Below, in pieces: positions 33,239 through 42,607 of a DNA stretch of 64,000 nucleotides; positions within the stretch are counted from its first letter, which is position 1; every line of letters begins with the position of its first letter. Origin of the DNA: Streptomyces pyxinicus (GTDB taxonomy: Bacteria; Actinomycetota; Actinomycetes; Streptomycetales; Streptomycetaceae); NCBI RefSeq assembly GCF_024753135.1, contig NZ_JANUGP010000015.1:113495-177494 (forward strand), given 5' to 3'. The notes under the pieces were generated by a model. That model worked only from the letters and a program-made list of their open reading frames with translations. It ran no database searches and was not told the origin of the DNA. A program made the position numbers and the translations under genes.

Positions 33239-33592
33239 ATGAGTGACAACATCTGGGGCTACCAGCCGACCGCCGGCTATGTCGCGGGCACCGACCTGAT
33301 CGGATACAAGGTCGAGGCCACCGATGGCAGCATCGGCAAGGTCGACAAGCACTCGGACGACGTCAACTCCTCGTACCTGGTCGTCGACACCGGTGTGTGG
33401 ATCTTCGGCAAGCACGTCCTGCTGCCGGCGGGCACCGTGCAGTCCGTCGACGAGGCCGAGCGCAAGATCTATGTCGCCCTCACCAAGGACCAGATCAAGG
33501 ACTCCCCGGAGTTCGACAAGGACAAGCACGTCGGCGACACCGGCTACCACGACCAGATCGGCGGCTACTACCAGAACCAGCGCCGCGCCTGA
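33239..33592 (+). CDS. PRC-barrel domain protein
   Basis: A 117-aa cytoplasmic protein with one PRC-barrel (about 18-90): LIGYKVEATDGSIGKVDKHS, SYLVVDTGVWIFGKHVLLPA and AERKIYVALTKDQIKDSPEF. The C-terminal tail is Tyr/Gly-rich (DTGYHDQIGGYYQNQ). Such proteins are abundant under stress in actinobacteria and have no enzymatic role assigned. The ATG follows GAGGGAGCC. A strong hairpin follows the stop. Confidence 0.9.
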   Translation: MSDNIWGYQPTAGYVAGTDLIGYKVEATDGSIGKVDKHSDDVNSSYLVVDTGVWIFGKHVLLPAGTVQSVDEAERKIYVALTKDQIKDSPEFDKDKHVGDTGYHDQIGGYYQNQRRA

Positions 33593-33604
33593 CCACAGTC
33601 GTAC

Positions 33605-33650
33605 CGCGAAGCGGGGCCGGCCGGGACGTCCCGGCCGGCCCCGCTTCGCG
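33605..33650 (+). terminator. 46-bp perfect palindrome, predicted terminator
   Basis: The sequence from CGCGAAGCGGGG to CCCCGCTTCGCG is a perfect 46-bp palindrome centred at 33627/33628. It begins 13 bp after the PRC-barrel stop. There is no U run, typical of actinobacterial hairpin terminators. No loop is left unpaired, so it could also extrude as a cruciform. Confidence 0.8.
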
Positions 33651-33686
33651 TGCGCCCGGTGGGCCGTGCGCCGACCGGGCGCACGC
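33648..33686 (+). terminator. Second hairpin after the PRC-barrel gene
   Basis: 13-bp arms GCGTGCGCCCGGT (33648-33660) and ACCGGGCGCACGC (33674-33686) with a 13-nt loop. It shares three bases with the preceding palindrome, so only one stem can form fully at a time. The next 310 bp up to the dehydrogenase start show no further gene. Confidence 0.7.
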
Positions 33687-33996
33687 GGCGGTGCGACCGA
33701 ACCCTGCGCGGGTTGAGCCGACCAGGCCTTCGGTGTTCGGGCCGCGCCGGCCCCACGGTGCACGCGGGACACCGCCCGTGGGCCGGTCGCGCCGCTCGAC
33801 GGGCGCCCGGGCCGGACCTCGGATGGTTCAAAGGAGACGGCAGGTCCGGGTGTCCCGGTCCGTCCGGCGGGTAGGCGGTCGCCCATACCACCCGAAAACG
33901 TACGGCTTCAGCGCAGCCACCTGCGGCTTTCCGGACGGGGCGACCCGGACGAAGCGGACCGGGGGCGGGCCGGACAACGAGAGGACGTCACACGTC

Positions 33997-35370
33997 ATGG
34001 AGAAGTACCGAATCGTCAACCCCGCGACCGGCGAGACCGTGCGGGAGTACCCGACCGCGACCGACGCCGATCTGCGTGCGGCGCTGGAGTCCGCCGACAC
34101 CGCGCAGCGCGCGTGGGCCGCCCGTGAACCGTCGGAGCGCGCGGCCGTGCTGCACCGGGTGGCCGATCTGTACGAGGAGCGCAAGGAACAGCTTGCCGCA
34201 GTCATCACCCGGGAGATGGGCAAGCCGGTCAAGCAGGCCCTCGGCGAGATCGGCACGGTCGTCTCGATCTACCGGTACTACGCCGATCACGGCGAGGATT
34301 TCCTGAAGGAGGAGGAGATCGACGTCGCCTCCGGCGGGCGAGCCGTCATTCGCAAGGAAGCGGTCGGCACGCTGCTGGGGATCATGCCGTGGAACTTCCC
34401 CTACTATCAGGTGGCCCGCTTCGCCGCGCCGAATCTGATGCTCGGCAACGCCGTACTGCTCAAGCACGCGCCGCAGTGCCCGGAGTCCGCCCTGGAGATG
34501 GAGCGGCTGTTCCTGGACGCGGGGCTGCCCAAGGGCGCGTACGTCAATGTCTTCGCCACCAATGACCAGGTGGCGGATCTGATCGGGGACGACCGCGTCC
34601 AAGGTGTCTCTCTCACCGGCTCCGAGCGGGCCGGAGCGGCGGTGGCCGAGATCGCCGGCCGGCACCTCAAGAAGGTCGTGCTGGAACTGGGCGGCTCCGA
34701 TCCCTACCTCGTTCTCGGCGCCTCGGACATGTCCCGGGTGGTGAAGAACACCCTGATGGGGCGGATGGCCAACGCCGGCCAGGCGTGCAACGCCGCCAAG
34801 CGGATCATCGCACTGGACGAGCACTACGACACCTTCGCCGAGCAGTACACCGAGGCGGTCCGCGCGATCGTCCCCGGCGATCCCACCGACCCCGACACCT
34901 TCATGGGCCCGCTCTCCTCGGACAAGGCCGTGCGGGCGCTGGACGAGCAGGTCCAGGACGCCGTGTCCAAGGGGGCGACCGTGCTGGCCGGCGGTCGGCG
35001 CATCGACCGCCCGGGCGCCTGGTACGAGCCGACGGTGCTGGCCGGCATCACCCCGGACATGCGGGCCTACCAGGAGGAGCTGTTCGGTCCCGTCGCGCTG
35101 CTGTTCAAGGTCGGTTCCGAGGACGAGGCCGTCGACTTCGCCAACCATTCCCCCTACGGGCTGAGCGCCTCGGTGCAGACCGACGACGCCGAGCAGGCCG
35201 AGCGGGTGGCCCACCGGCTCCAGACCGGCATGGTCTTCGTCGGCGGACCGGCCGGCACGGCCGCCGAGCTGCCCTTCGGCGGGGTCAAGCGTTCGGGCTT
35301 CGGCCGTGAGCTGGGCCGGTTCGGAATGGAGGAGTTCGCCAACCACAAGCTCGTTCGGATTGTCCGCTGA
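33997..35370 (+). CDS. gabD: NAD(P)-dependent succinate-semialdehyde dehydrogenase
   Basis: A 457-aa aldehyde dehydrogenase. It oxidises an aldehyde, most likely succinate semialdehyde, to the acid. Catalytic Cys264 is in NAGQACNAAK and general base Glu230 in LELGGSDPY. The cofactor region is MPWNFPYYQVARFAAP and the C-terminal SPYGLSASVQTDD is intact. Length matches the short (about 457-aa) GabD1-like group. ATG at 33997 is preceded by GAGAGGACG; the upstream in-frame extension overlaps the PRC gene and hairpins. It is monocistronic, so the pathway (GABA or polyamine use) is not shown by context. Confidence 0.88.
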   Translation: MEKYRIVNPATGETVREYPTATDADLRAALESADTAQRAWAAREPSERAAVLHRVADLYEERKEQLAAVITREMGKPVKQALGEIGTVVSIYRYYADHGEDFLKEEEIDVASGGRAVIRKEAVGTLLGIMPWNFPYYQVARFAAPNLMLGNAVLLKHAPQCPESALEMERLFLDAGLPKGAYVNVFATNDQVADLIGDDRVQGVSLTGSERAGAAVAEIAGRHLKKVVLELGGSDPYLVLGASDMSRVVKNTLMGRMANAGQACNAAKRIIALDEHYDTFAEQYTEAVRAIVPGDPTDPDTFMGPLSSDKAVRALDEQVQDAVSKGATVLAGGRRIDRPGAWYEPTVLAGITPDMRAYQEELFGPVALLFKVGSEDEAVDFANHSPYGLSASVQTDDAEQAERVAHRLQTGMVFVGGPAGTAAELPFGGVKRSGFGRELGRFGMEEFANHKLVRIVR

Positions 35371-35410
35371 CCGATCGTGTGTCCGGCCTCCTTCTTCGGA
35401 AGCTCTCCGG

Positions 35411-36010
35411 GCGTGCGCCGTCATGATCTGATCGTCGTCGTAGCGGGCACGGTCACGCTCTCATCGACGCCCGCTTCGTCCATCTGGACGTCGCCGTCAT
35501 CCCTGCGGGCCCCGACGCGGAGCTGCGGCTGATCCGCCGGCCCGGCGTTCGCGACCGGGTCTTCGGCCGTCTCGGCACCGTCTCCGACGACGGCGGGGAG
35601 GGCAGGCGGGTCTCGGACGGCGTCACCGTCCCCCGGACGTACGCGTTTCACCGGCGACCGCCGGCGTCGCGTGGAGACGGAGGACGGTCCGGTGGAGGTC
35701 GGCGCCGACCGGGTCGTGGTCGCCGCCGGCGGACGGCCCGTCGTCCCCCCGGTCGTCGTGCTCGGCGGCGGATACATCGCCGCCGAGCCGGCCCATGTCT
35801 GCCACTCCGCAGGCAGCCACGTCACCGTCGTCGGACAGCAGGACCGGCTGCTGGGACAGCAGGACGCGCTGGTCCCCGACGCCATGCGTGTCCCCTGGGA
35901 CCTGTGTCTCGGACGCGAGTTGACCGGGGTGTCCGGCGAGCCCGGCAAGCTGCTCCCCACCCTGGACCACGGCGCGGAACCGCGGGCCGTCACCGGGCGT
36001 TGCAGCTGGC
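35411..36010 (+). pseudogene. Mycothione reductase-like flavoprotein remnant
   Basis: Fragments in different plus frames match pyridine-nucleotide disulfide reductases. They include an N-terminal HDLIVVVAG with DARFVHLDVAVI, then GADRVVVAAGGRPVVPP, then the NAD-binding motif VVVLGGGYIAAEPAHVCHSA. The redox CxxxxC motif, most of the FAD domain and the dimerisation domain are missing. Frames change at least twice. The YIAAE pattern and the absence of another Mtr gene here suggest a mycothione reductase origin. Confidence 0.65.
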
Positions 36011-36059
36011 CGTTTCGGGGGTCCCAGCAGGTCGGCGTCCTAGGGGACCCACTGCTGCC

Positions 36060-36425
36060 GGGGTGTTGCACGGCAACGCTGCCGTCCTTCGGCAACGCCG
36101 CACGGGCCCCTGCGTCGGGGCTGCGCGGTACGGCCCAAAGGCACGTTCTTGCCGAGTTGACGCGGACACCATGAGGGCTGAATCCGGCGGTCCAGACGCG
36201 GGTCAAGGCGTTGAGGGCGGCTGTGCCCACGCGGTGGCCGAAGGCTCCTGGGACGCCCGTCGAGACCGCCATGAGGGTGACGTCGACCATGCTGCCGGCC
36301 CGATCGGCGCTCATCGCGGGGACGAGGGTGCCGGTGCTGTGGCCCGGCCGGTGGCGCCGGGCGAACCGCAGAGGTCGGTCCGTGCGCACGGCACAGGGTG
36401 CAGGCCACCTGACGATCTGTGCCAT
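36060..36425 (-). pseudogene. Short-chain dehydrogenase (SDR) remnant
   Basis: The minus strand reads GSMVDVTLMAVSTGVPGAFG, then GTAALNALTRVWTAGFSPHG and VRVNS. This is the central and C-terminal part of a classical SDR. The catalytic YxxxK is degraded (GHRVGTA) and the Rossmann glycine motif is absent. With the mycothione reductase fragment it makes about 1 kb of decayed DNA. Confidence 0.6.
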
Positions 36426-36508
36426 CGCGGAGAGACGAGCGGCGCGTCAGGGCCCACCGTGCCGGAGTCGGCGGGGCCGTTGCGCACGGTGAAGGCCGGA
36501 CGCGCTGG

Positions 36509-37519
36509 TCACTGGGCCTCTGGGGCGGTGGTGCCGAGGGCGGCCGGGGATTCCGCGTCGGGGATGAGGAGATGGGGAGTGCCGGTGCCGTCGGTGGGGA
36601 CCGCCCACACGTCGGCGCGGCCCCGCCCTCGTGGCAGGGCGTAGGCGACGGTGTGCAGGTCGGTCCAGGCGGCTTGGTCGTCCACGCTGCGGGTCTCGGC
36701 GAGCGGGGTCACTCGGTGGGTCGCGAGGTCGAGGACGGACAGGCGCCAGCCGCGGGCGGGGTCACCGTGGCGGGCGGACTTGAAGGCGATGCGGGTGCCG
36801 TCGGGCGAGAGCGAGGGGCATTCCACGTTGTCTCTGAGGGCGCGCATGCGGTGGGTCGCCATGTCGCCCGCGACGAGGTAGCGGTGGCCGGCGGTGGACA
36901 TGGTCGCGTAGAAGTGCCGGTCGTCGGGGGTGAAGGTGACGCCCCAGAAGTTGCGGTCGGCGGCACGGTGGGGTTTGCCGGCGATGGTGACCGGCCAGTC
37001 CTCCAGCGTGGGGACGAGTTCCCGGGTGCGGGTGTCGAGGATGCCGGCGCGGGTGGAGAAGCGTCCGCCGTTGTAGGAGTCGCCGGTGACGAAGACGGTC
37101 CAGGCTGCCATCCGTCCGCTGGGCGAGAGCCGGGCCCGATTGGGCACGCCGACCAGGGGGATGTCCCGGGTGGTCCGCAGGCCCGTGTCGAGGACAGCGA
37201 GCCGATACGTCGTCAGCCCGTGGTCGAGGTGCAGGCACAGCCCCGTGCCGCCGGCCGCGTACACCCTCGCGCACGACAGGGACGAGACGGATCGTCTGCC
37301 CGCCGGGGCGGCCGCCGGTACGGAGATCAGACGTCCGTCGGTGCCCGGCGCGGTACTGCGTGCCACGAGCCGTGGCCCCGGGGCGAGCGAGACCCCTCCG
37401 GCCCCGGACCGGGCGGGGGACGCGTTCTCTCGGGCGTGGGCGATGGACAGGGCCGCCAGGACAGCCAGTGCGACGACGGCCGCCGCACCCGCGAGCACGC
37501 GTGCGCCGCGGAGGTTCAT
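36509..37519 (-). CDS. Secreted/anchored PD40 (TolB-like beta-propeller) protein
   Basis: 336 aa. An N-terminal hydrophobic helix (about 8-27) serves as signal or anchor. The body has TolB/PD40-like propeller repeats: RARLSPSGRMAAWTVFVTG, GVTFTPDDRHFYATMSTAG and CPSLSPDGTRIAFKSARHG. No catalytic domain follows, so it is probably a binding protein outside the membrane. ATG at 37519 overlaps the stop of the upstream MFS gene (37516-37519), so the two are translationally coupled. A joint role, such as export of a compound with an outer propeller partner, is inferred. Confidence 0.8.
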   Translation of the reverse strand: MNLRGARVLAGAAAVVALAVLAALSIAHARENASPARSGAGGVSLAPGPRLVARSTAPGTDGRLISVPAAAPAGRRSVSSLSCARVYAAGGTGLCLHLDHGLTTYRLAVLDTGLRTTRDIPLVGVPNRARLSPSGRMAAWTVFVTGDSYNGGRFSTRAGILDTRTRELVPTLEDWPVTIAGKPHRAADRNFWGVTFTPDDRHFYATMSTAGHRYLVAGDMATHRMRALRDNVECPSLSPDGTRIAFKSARHGDPARGWRLSVLDLATHRVTPLAETRSVDDQAAWTDLHTVAYALPRGRGRADVWAVPTDGTGTPHLLIPDAESPAALGTTAPEAQ

Positions 37520-38787
37520 GCGCCGGCTCCCCGGTCCGTGCGGCCCCGCAGAAGGAGCGCCGTGGCGATGAGTGCCAGGACCGTGGCTCCGGCGGCGGCT
37601 CCGGTCGCCCTGCCGCTCCCCCAACTGGACCAGGCCAGACCGAAGGCCGCGGAGGAACCGAAGTAGGCGAGGGCCTGGACGGTCTGCACGCAGGCCAGGC
37701 CGGTGGTACGCAGCCCGGCCGGCAGGAGGGGGCCGGCCAGGGCCATCAGCACGCCGTCGGTGGCGGCGTAGAAGGCGCCGTAGCAGCACAGTGCCGCCAC
37801 GGTCACCGGTGCGCCGGACAGGGGAGCGCACAGCAGCAGGTAGACGCTGAGGAGGGCGCCGTAGCCGGCCATCAGCACGGTGCGACGGCCGTACCGGTCG
37901 GCGAGTGCGCCCAGCGGCGCGGCGAGGAGGAGGTAGACGAGGTTGGTTCCGACCGCCATGAGCGGGAACCAGCCCGTGGGCATGGACTGGCGTCGCATCA
38001 GCAGCAGGTAGACGAAGCCGTCTCCGACCGTGGCCATGCCCAGCAGCCCGGCGGCACAGAGCAGCCTGCGCAGTGGCGCGGACCGCAGCAGCGCGGCGGC
38101 CTTCCGGAGGCTGACGGCGGCCGGGGGGACCGGGCGCTCGTCGTGGTGGTCGCGGGCGAGAGCGGCCAGGGCCAGCAGCCCGGCGGCGGCGACACAGAAG
38201 CTGGTGAGGAACAGGGCGTGGAAGGCGGCCGGCGATGCCGTGCCGACGGCCGCGAGGACGCCGAGAGCGGCCAGCGGCCCGGCGAAGGCGCCCATGCTGT
38301 CCATCGCCCGGTGGATGCCGAACGCGCGGCCCAGCAGGGGTTCGGGGACCGAGAGGGTGATCAGCGCGTCCCGTGGCGCGCTGCGCAGTCCTTTGCCGGC
38401 CCGGTCGGCGACGATGACCGCGCCGAGGGCGGGCAGGGAGGATCCGGCGGCCGCCAGACCCAGCTTGGCCAGGGCCGAGATGCCGTAGCCGGCTCCGGCG
38501 ACGGCCTTGCGTCTGCGGCTCCGGTCGGCGGCGTAGCCTCCGGCCAGCCGCAGCAGGGCGGTCGCCCCGGTGTAGAGACCGTCCATCAAGCCGTACGCGG
38601 CGGGCCCCAGGTGCAGGGCGAGGACGAAGTAGAGCGGCAGGACGGCGGTGACCATCTCCGCGGAGACGTCGGTGAGCAGGCTCACCGTCCCGAGTGCCAG
38701 GACGTTGGAGCCGACCGCGGCGACGGTGCCGCGCACGCCCCGGCGCGTGTGGTCGCCTCGGGGTCGGTCGATGGTGGACAGGTACAC
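37516..38787 (-). CDS. Major facilitator superfamily transporter
   Basis: 423 aa with about 12 membrane helices. The loop 2-3 motif region reads GYAADRSRRRKAVAG and the matching loop 8-9 GALADRYGRRTVLMAGYG. An early segment SLLTDVSAEMVTAVLPLYF is typical of a YfkF/antiporter-like MFS subgroup. GTG at 38787 is the best start (GGAGG 12 nt upstream); the frame to 39231 is shadow. Substrate unknown; efflux is likely by family. Coupled to the PD40 gene downstream. Confidence 0.87.
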   Translation of the reverse strand: MYLSTIDRPRGDHTRRGVRGTVAAVGSNVLALGTVSLLTDVSAEMVTAVLPLYFVLALHLGPAAYGLMDGLYTGATALLRLAGGYAADRSRRRKAVAGAGYGISALAKLGLAAAGSSLPALGAVIVADRAGKGLRSAPRDALITLSVPEPLLGRAFGIHRAMDSMGAFAGPLAALGVLAAVGTASPAAFHALFLTSFCVAAAGLLALAALARDHHDERPVPPAAVSLRKAAALLRSAPLRRLLCAAGLLGMATVGDGFVYLLLMRRQSMPTGWFPLMAVGTNLVYLLLAAPLGALADRYGRRTVLMAGYGALLSVYLLLCAPLSGAPVTVAALCCYGAFYAATDGVLMALAGPLLPAGLRTTGLACVQTVQALAYFGSSAAFGLAWSSWGSGRATGAAAGATVLALIATALLLRGRTDRGAGA

Positions 38788-38884
38788 GGCCGGACGTCGC
38801 CTCCTCGGGCAGCGGTCGGGAAGGGGGCGGGCCGGGGGTGGGACGCGTGTGGTGTGCCGCCCCCGGCCGGTGACAGGGAGGCCC

Positions 38885-40585
38885 TCAGTCCTGAGTGATG
38901 CTGAGGTCGTCGACCTGGGCCTCGAAGAGGCTGGCCGTGCCGTCGTCGGCCGCCTCCAGATAGACGCGCACGGACTTGCCCGCGAACGCCGAGAGGTCGG
39001 CGGTCGCGGTCCGCCACTGGCCGGCCACCTCACTGGCCGAACCGGTCTGCTCGAACACCGTGGTGGGCGTGGTGCCGTCCAGCACCCGCACCCGCAGGTA
39101 GTCGTCTGCACCGGAGTTGTCGCCGTTGGCCACGTTGTAGGAGAACCGCAGCGCCAGTGGACCACCCGTCGGCAGCGTGATCGACGGCGAGAACACCGTT
39201 GTCCTGCCGCCGTCCAGGTCGTTGTCCCCATACGCGCTGCCGGCCGCCGCTCCCGTGGTCAGGGCGTACGATCCCGACGCCGCCGGGAGTTGCTTGACCT
39301 GGTTGCTGTGCGTGGACGTCGTCTGCCGTGCCACGCCCCGCTCGAACGCCCCGGACGTCGCCGTGTCCGAACCCGCTCCGTTCACCCGCCAGCCCTGGTC
39401 CGACTCGAAGTCGTCCGTGAACACCACCGTTCCGCCACCGGACGCGGTGACGGTCCAGGTGAAGGTGGTGGAGGCGGTCGCGCCGGCGGCGTCCTTGACG
39501 GTCGCCGTGACGCTGGAACTGCCGGAGGTCGTCGGCGTGCCCGAGACACGTCCGGTCGCCGAGTCGATGGACAGCCCGGCGGGCAGTCCGGCGGCGGACC
39601 AGGTGTAGGGGGTGGTGCCGCCGGACGCCGACAGTTGCAGGGAGTCGGCCTGACCGGCTCGGCCGCGGTGGGCGCCTGGATCGGTGACGGCCAGGGCCGA
39701 GGTGGAGGACGTCCAGGCGTCGGTGATGGGCGACTTGTTCGCGGCGTTGCCGAGCGGGGTCAGACCGTACATGTCCTCGATGGTGCGCAGCACGTTGAAG
39801 TGGTCGATCTGGGTGCCGGACTGGTAGCCGGCCTTGACGTGTGCGCCGACGGCCACGGTGTAGATCTGGTTGACCGAGGTGAAGTTGTCCTCGTCGAAGG
39901 TGGCGAGCAGCAGGCTGTTGTGGGTCTTGGCCCACTGCGCGTACCCGTCGAGGTTCTTCTTGATCCAGCCGTCGCCGGTCCCCACGGAGCAGTCGTGCAT
40001 GTCATTGCACATGTCGGGGATGACGAAGGAGACGGTGGGGAGTTTGCCGTAGTCGCTCGGGAAGGTGGAGTACGGCACGTTGTACGCCGAGCCGCTGACG
40101 GTGGGGAAGTCCACCCAGGGGGCGTGCTTGCTGCGGTAGTTGCCGCTGCTGCATCCCGTGTACCCGGCGCTGGGCAGGCCTTCCGAGTATCCCTTGAAGG
40201 TGCGGCCCGCGTTCAGGAGTTGTTGTCCGAGGTTGCCGGTCTTGAACTGCGACGTGACGCAGTCGTCGTTGCTGACGCCCTGCTGGGAGCCGGAGAACAG
40301 GGAGATGTAGTTCGGCTGACTCGGATGGGTGATTCCGAAGGCGTTGGTGAACAGCGTTCCTTGTGTGGCGAGGGAGTTGAGGTAGGGAGCGCTGGAGCCG
40401 CCCTTGATGGTCGAGTAGTTCTTGTTCTCGAACATCACGACGACGACATGGTCGAACTGCGGCACGGCCGAGGCGACGGGTGTGTCGGCGAGGTGTCTCG
40501 CCTGGTGCGAAGGGAGCATGCCCAGCGCCGTCACGACGGTGAGGACCGTGGCTCCGGCCAGGGTTGCGATGCGGGATGACCGCAT
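38885..40585 (-). CDS. Secreted phosphoesterase with Ig-like and jelly-roll C-terminal domains
   Basis: 566 aa. Signal peptide 1-30. The catalytic domain (about 40-280) is of the alkaline-phosphatase-fold phosphoesterase family (acid phosphatase/phospholipase C-like), with FDHVVVVMFENKNYS, ITHPSQPNYISLFSGS, DMCNDMHDCSVGTGDGW and LLATFDEDN. A putative Ig domain (about 310-400, GLPAGLSIDSATGRVSGTPT) and a C-terminal beta domain (about 410-566, ending FEAQVDDLSITQD) follow, perhaps for polymer or protein binding. ATG at 40585 follows GGAGG. It probably scavenges phosphate outside the cell. Confidence 0.88.
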   Translation of the reverse strand: MRSSRIATLAGATVLTVVTALGMLPSHQARHLADTPVASAVPQFDHVVVVMFENKNYSTIKGGSSAPYLNSLATQGTLFTNAFGITHPSQPNYISLFSGSQQGVSNDDCVTSQFKTGNLGQQLLNAGRTFKGYSEGLPSAGYTGCSSGNYRSKHAPWVDFPTVSGSAYNVPYSTFPSDYGKLPTVSFVIPDMCNDMHDCSVGTGDGWIKKNLDGYAQWAKTHNSLLLATFDEDNFTSVNQIYTVAVGAHVKAGYQSGTQIDHFNVLRTIEDMYGLTPLGNAANKSPITDAWTSSTSALAVTDPGAHRGRAGQADSLQLSASGGTTPYTWSAAGLPAGLSIDSATGRVSGTPTTSGSSSVTATVKDAAGATASTTFTWTVTASGGGTVVFTDDFESDQGWRVNGAGSDTATSGAFERGVARQTTSTHSNQVKQLPAASGSYALTTGAAAGSAYGDNDLDGGRTTVFSPSITLPTGGPLALRFSYNVANGDNSGADDYLRVRVLDGTTPTTVFEQTGSASEVAGQWRTATADLSAFAGKSVRVYLEAADDGTASLFEAQVDDLSITQD

Positions 40586-40682
40586 GTCTGGTGACCTCCT
40601 CGGAGAAGGGATGGGTCGCCGTGGGGGGCGCGCTTGTTTCTCCGTCCACGGCGGGCGGCGAGAGTGGCAGGGGTGGCGGGAG

Positions 40683-41216
40683 TCAGCTCCGGGTGAGGTC
40701 GGGGTCGCCGACCTGGGCCTCGAAGAGGACGCCGGCGGTGGCGATGCCGCACGGCGCGCTGCCGCTCGTCGTGGCGACGTAGCTGGGGCGGTGGTCGAGG
40801 AGCGGGTCCCGCTGGTCGATGCGATCCGGGCCCCGGGACGGCGGGTGTGCCCGGGGGCGGAGCCGTGGATCTCCGCGTCCTGTTCCACTTCCACGGGGGC
40901 CACGTTCGGATCGGCCTCCGATCCGACGGGCCTGCCTGGCGGTCGTCCCGGCGGCGTAGCCGTGCGTCAGCGTCGCGTCGCTGTGGCGGATGCGCGCGCC
41001 GAGGGCGTGGATGATCCGGGCGGCATTGTCGCGTACGGAGGTGACGGACGACTTCGTGTGCCTGAGCGTCACGAGGTGGTGGGCGGCCGAGGGATCGGCG
41101 CCACCGCGGACACGGACGGGTGCGAGATCCGGCGTGGCGTGGGGCACCGGCACAGGGGAGGTGGTGAGAACGGCCGCGGAAGGGACGGCCGGAACCGGTA
41201 TGCGGGCAAGGGACAT
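40683..41216 (-). pseudogene. Subtilase (S8) remnant with I9 propeptide
   Basis: The minus strand begins with an apparently intact start and reads VTSVRDNAARIIHALGARIR, then HSDATLTHGYAAGTTARQAR, an inhibitor-I9 propeptide. In shifted frames it continues as VEVEQDAEIHG and GPDRIDQRDPLLDHRPSYVA, the junction and first strand of proteinase-K-like enzymes. The Asp, His and Ser catalytic blocks are absent. It ends with AGVLFEAQVGDPDLTRS, resembling the C-terminus of the phosphoesterase just downstream. So a large deletion and frameshifts have destroyed it. A short propeptide-like product could still be made. Confidence 0.6.
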
Positions 41217-41499
41217 CACATCGGCTCCAGAAAGGGGAGGGCTCTGGTCCGCGAGCAGGGGGCCGGCTCCGCATGTGTACACCCGCGCGGGCACACCGGG
41301 TGGCCAGGCGTCGCCAGTTGCCAGAACTGGCCAGTCGAGAGCGAAACCGCGGTCCCGCGCTGCCTCGGCCGGAGATCACCGCCACCGGGCCCTTTGCGGC
41401 GAGGGTCCGGGCGTGCCAGTATCTCGGCCTCGATTCACCGGAGACGCACCCCTCCCCGCTTTCCCGCGTGCGCCTCCGCGCCGACGTGAGGGGGCCTTC

Positions 41500-42483
41500 A
41501 TGGGCGACGACGACCTGGCCGGGCATCTGACCCTGCTCGGCCTGACCCCCGAGGAAGCCGGGACCTATCTGGCCATGCTCCGCACCGGTCTGACCAGTCC
41601 CCTCGCCCTGGCCGAGCACCTCGGCCGGCCATCCGGGGAAACGGCACGATGCGTCGGCCGTCTCATCGAAGTCGGACTGGCTTCGGCGCTCGGGTCCGAC
41701 GGCGTGAGCGCTGTGCCGGTGGACCCGACCATCGCGTGGGACCACCTCACCCACACCAGGGCCGCGGAGCTGGAGCTGGCCCACGCCTCGGCCGTCAACG
41801 CGTATCGGGATTACCGGCGTTCGGTGTCCCCGCAGTCCACCGAGGATCTCGTCGAGGTGATCACGGGCCCCCGTATCGCCGACAGGATCCTGCGTGTGGA
41901 GGGTACGGCGGACTCCCAGGTGCTGCGGTTCGACTCACCGCCTTACCACATCCCGGCGGGCGCCAATCCGACCGAGCTGGACAATCTGGCACGCGGCGTG
42001 GAGTACCGGGTCGTCTACTCGAAATCCGCCGTGCAGAACCGCTCTTACTACGCGTCCAACATCCAGCCCTGCATAGCGGCGGGCGAGCACGCCCGGGTAC
42101 TGCCGACGGTGCCGGTGAAACTGACGGTGTTCGACCGTCGCCTGGCCATCGTGTCGATGTCCTTCGTCGAAGCCGAGGTCAACGACTCCCTCCTCGTGGT
42201 ACGCCCCTCCAGCCTGTTGTCCGCCCTCGCCGGGCTCTTCGAAGCCGCCTGGCGGGCGGCGTACCCGATGCACGTCGGCGACCGGGTACCGCTCTCGCTG
42301 CGCCCGCTGCACCTGCGGATACTGGAGCTGCTCGGTACCGGCGTCAGCGATGACACCGTCGCCCAGTTGCTCGGGATCAGCCGGCGTACGCTCTCCCGCA
42401 ACCTGGAGCAGCTCAACCACCAGGCCGGGACCAGCAGCCGGTTCCAGCTCGCACTGTACGCCGTCCGGAACGGGTGGATCTGA
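41500..42483 (+). CDS. Transcriptional regulator with TrmB-like N-terminal and LuxR-like C-terminal HTH
   Basis: 327 aa. The N-terminal winged helix (about 1-75) is TrmB-like: LLGLTPEEAGTYLAMLRTG. A central region (about 110-250, LVEVITGPRIADRILRVEGT) resembles a phospholipase-D-like sensor domain. The C-terminus is a LuxR/GerE HTH (LRILELLGTGVSDDTVAQLL, then ISRRTLSRNLEQLNH). This combination occurs in streptomycetes and usually regulates secreted products or antibiotics. ATG at 41500 follows GAGGGGG. It converges on the XRE regulator gene. Confidence 0.85.
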   Translation: MGDDDLAGHLTLLGLTPEEAGTYLAMLRTGLTSPLALAEHLGRPSGETARCVGRLIEVGLASALGSDGVSAVPVDPTIAWDHLTHTRAAELELAHASAVNAYRDYRRSVSPQSTEDLVEVITGPRIADRILRVEGTADSQVLRFDSPPYHIPAGANPTELDNLARGVEYRVVYSKSAVQNRSYYASNIQPCIAAGEHARVLPTVPVKLTVFDRRLAIVSMSFVEAEVNDSLLVVRPSSLLSALAGLFEAAWRAAYPMHVGDRVPLSLRPLHLRILELLGTGVSDDTVAQLLGISRRTLSRNLEQLNHQAGTSSRFQLALYAVRNGWI

Positions 42484-42607
42484 ACCGAACGCCGACCGGG
42501 CCGGCCGGCGGAGGCGACCCGCACCGAGGGCTCCGAGGACGACCCGCGAGGGGCCGTACCGAGCCGGAATCGGCCTACCCGGAGTGCCGAACCGCTGTAC
42601 GCGTCGG

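Noticed and set aside
31285..33252. 655-aa minus-strand frame opposite the histidine kinase
   Set aside because: Antisense shadow without recognisable domains; H-box and ATPase motifs lie on the plus strand.
38648..40579. 643-aa plus-strand frame opposite the phosphoesterase
   Set aside because: Low-complexity shadow; the minus-strand protein shows signal peptide and catalytic motifs.
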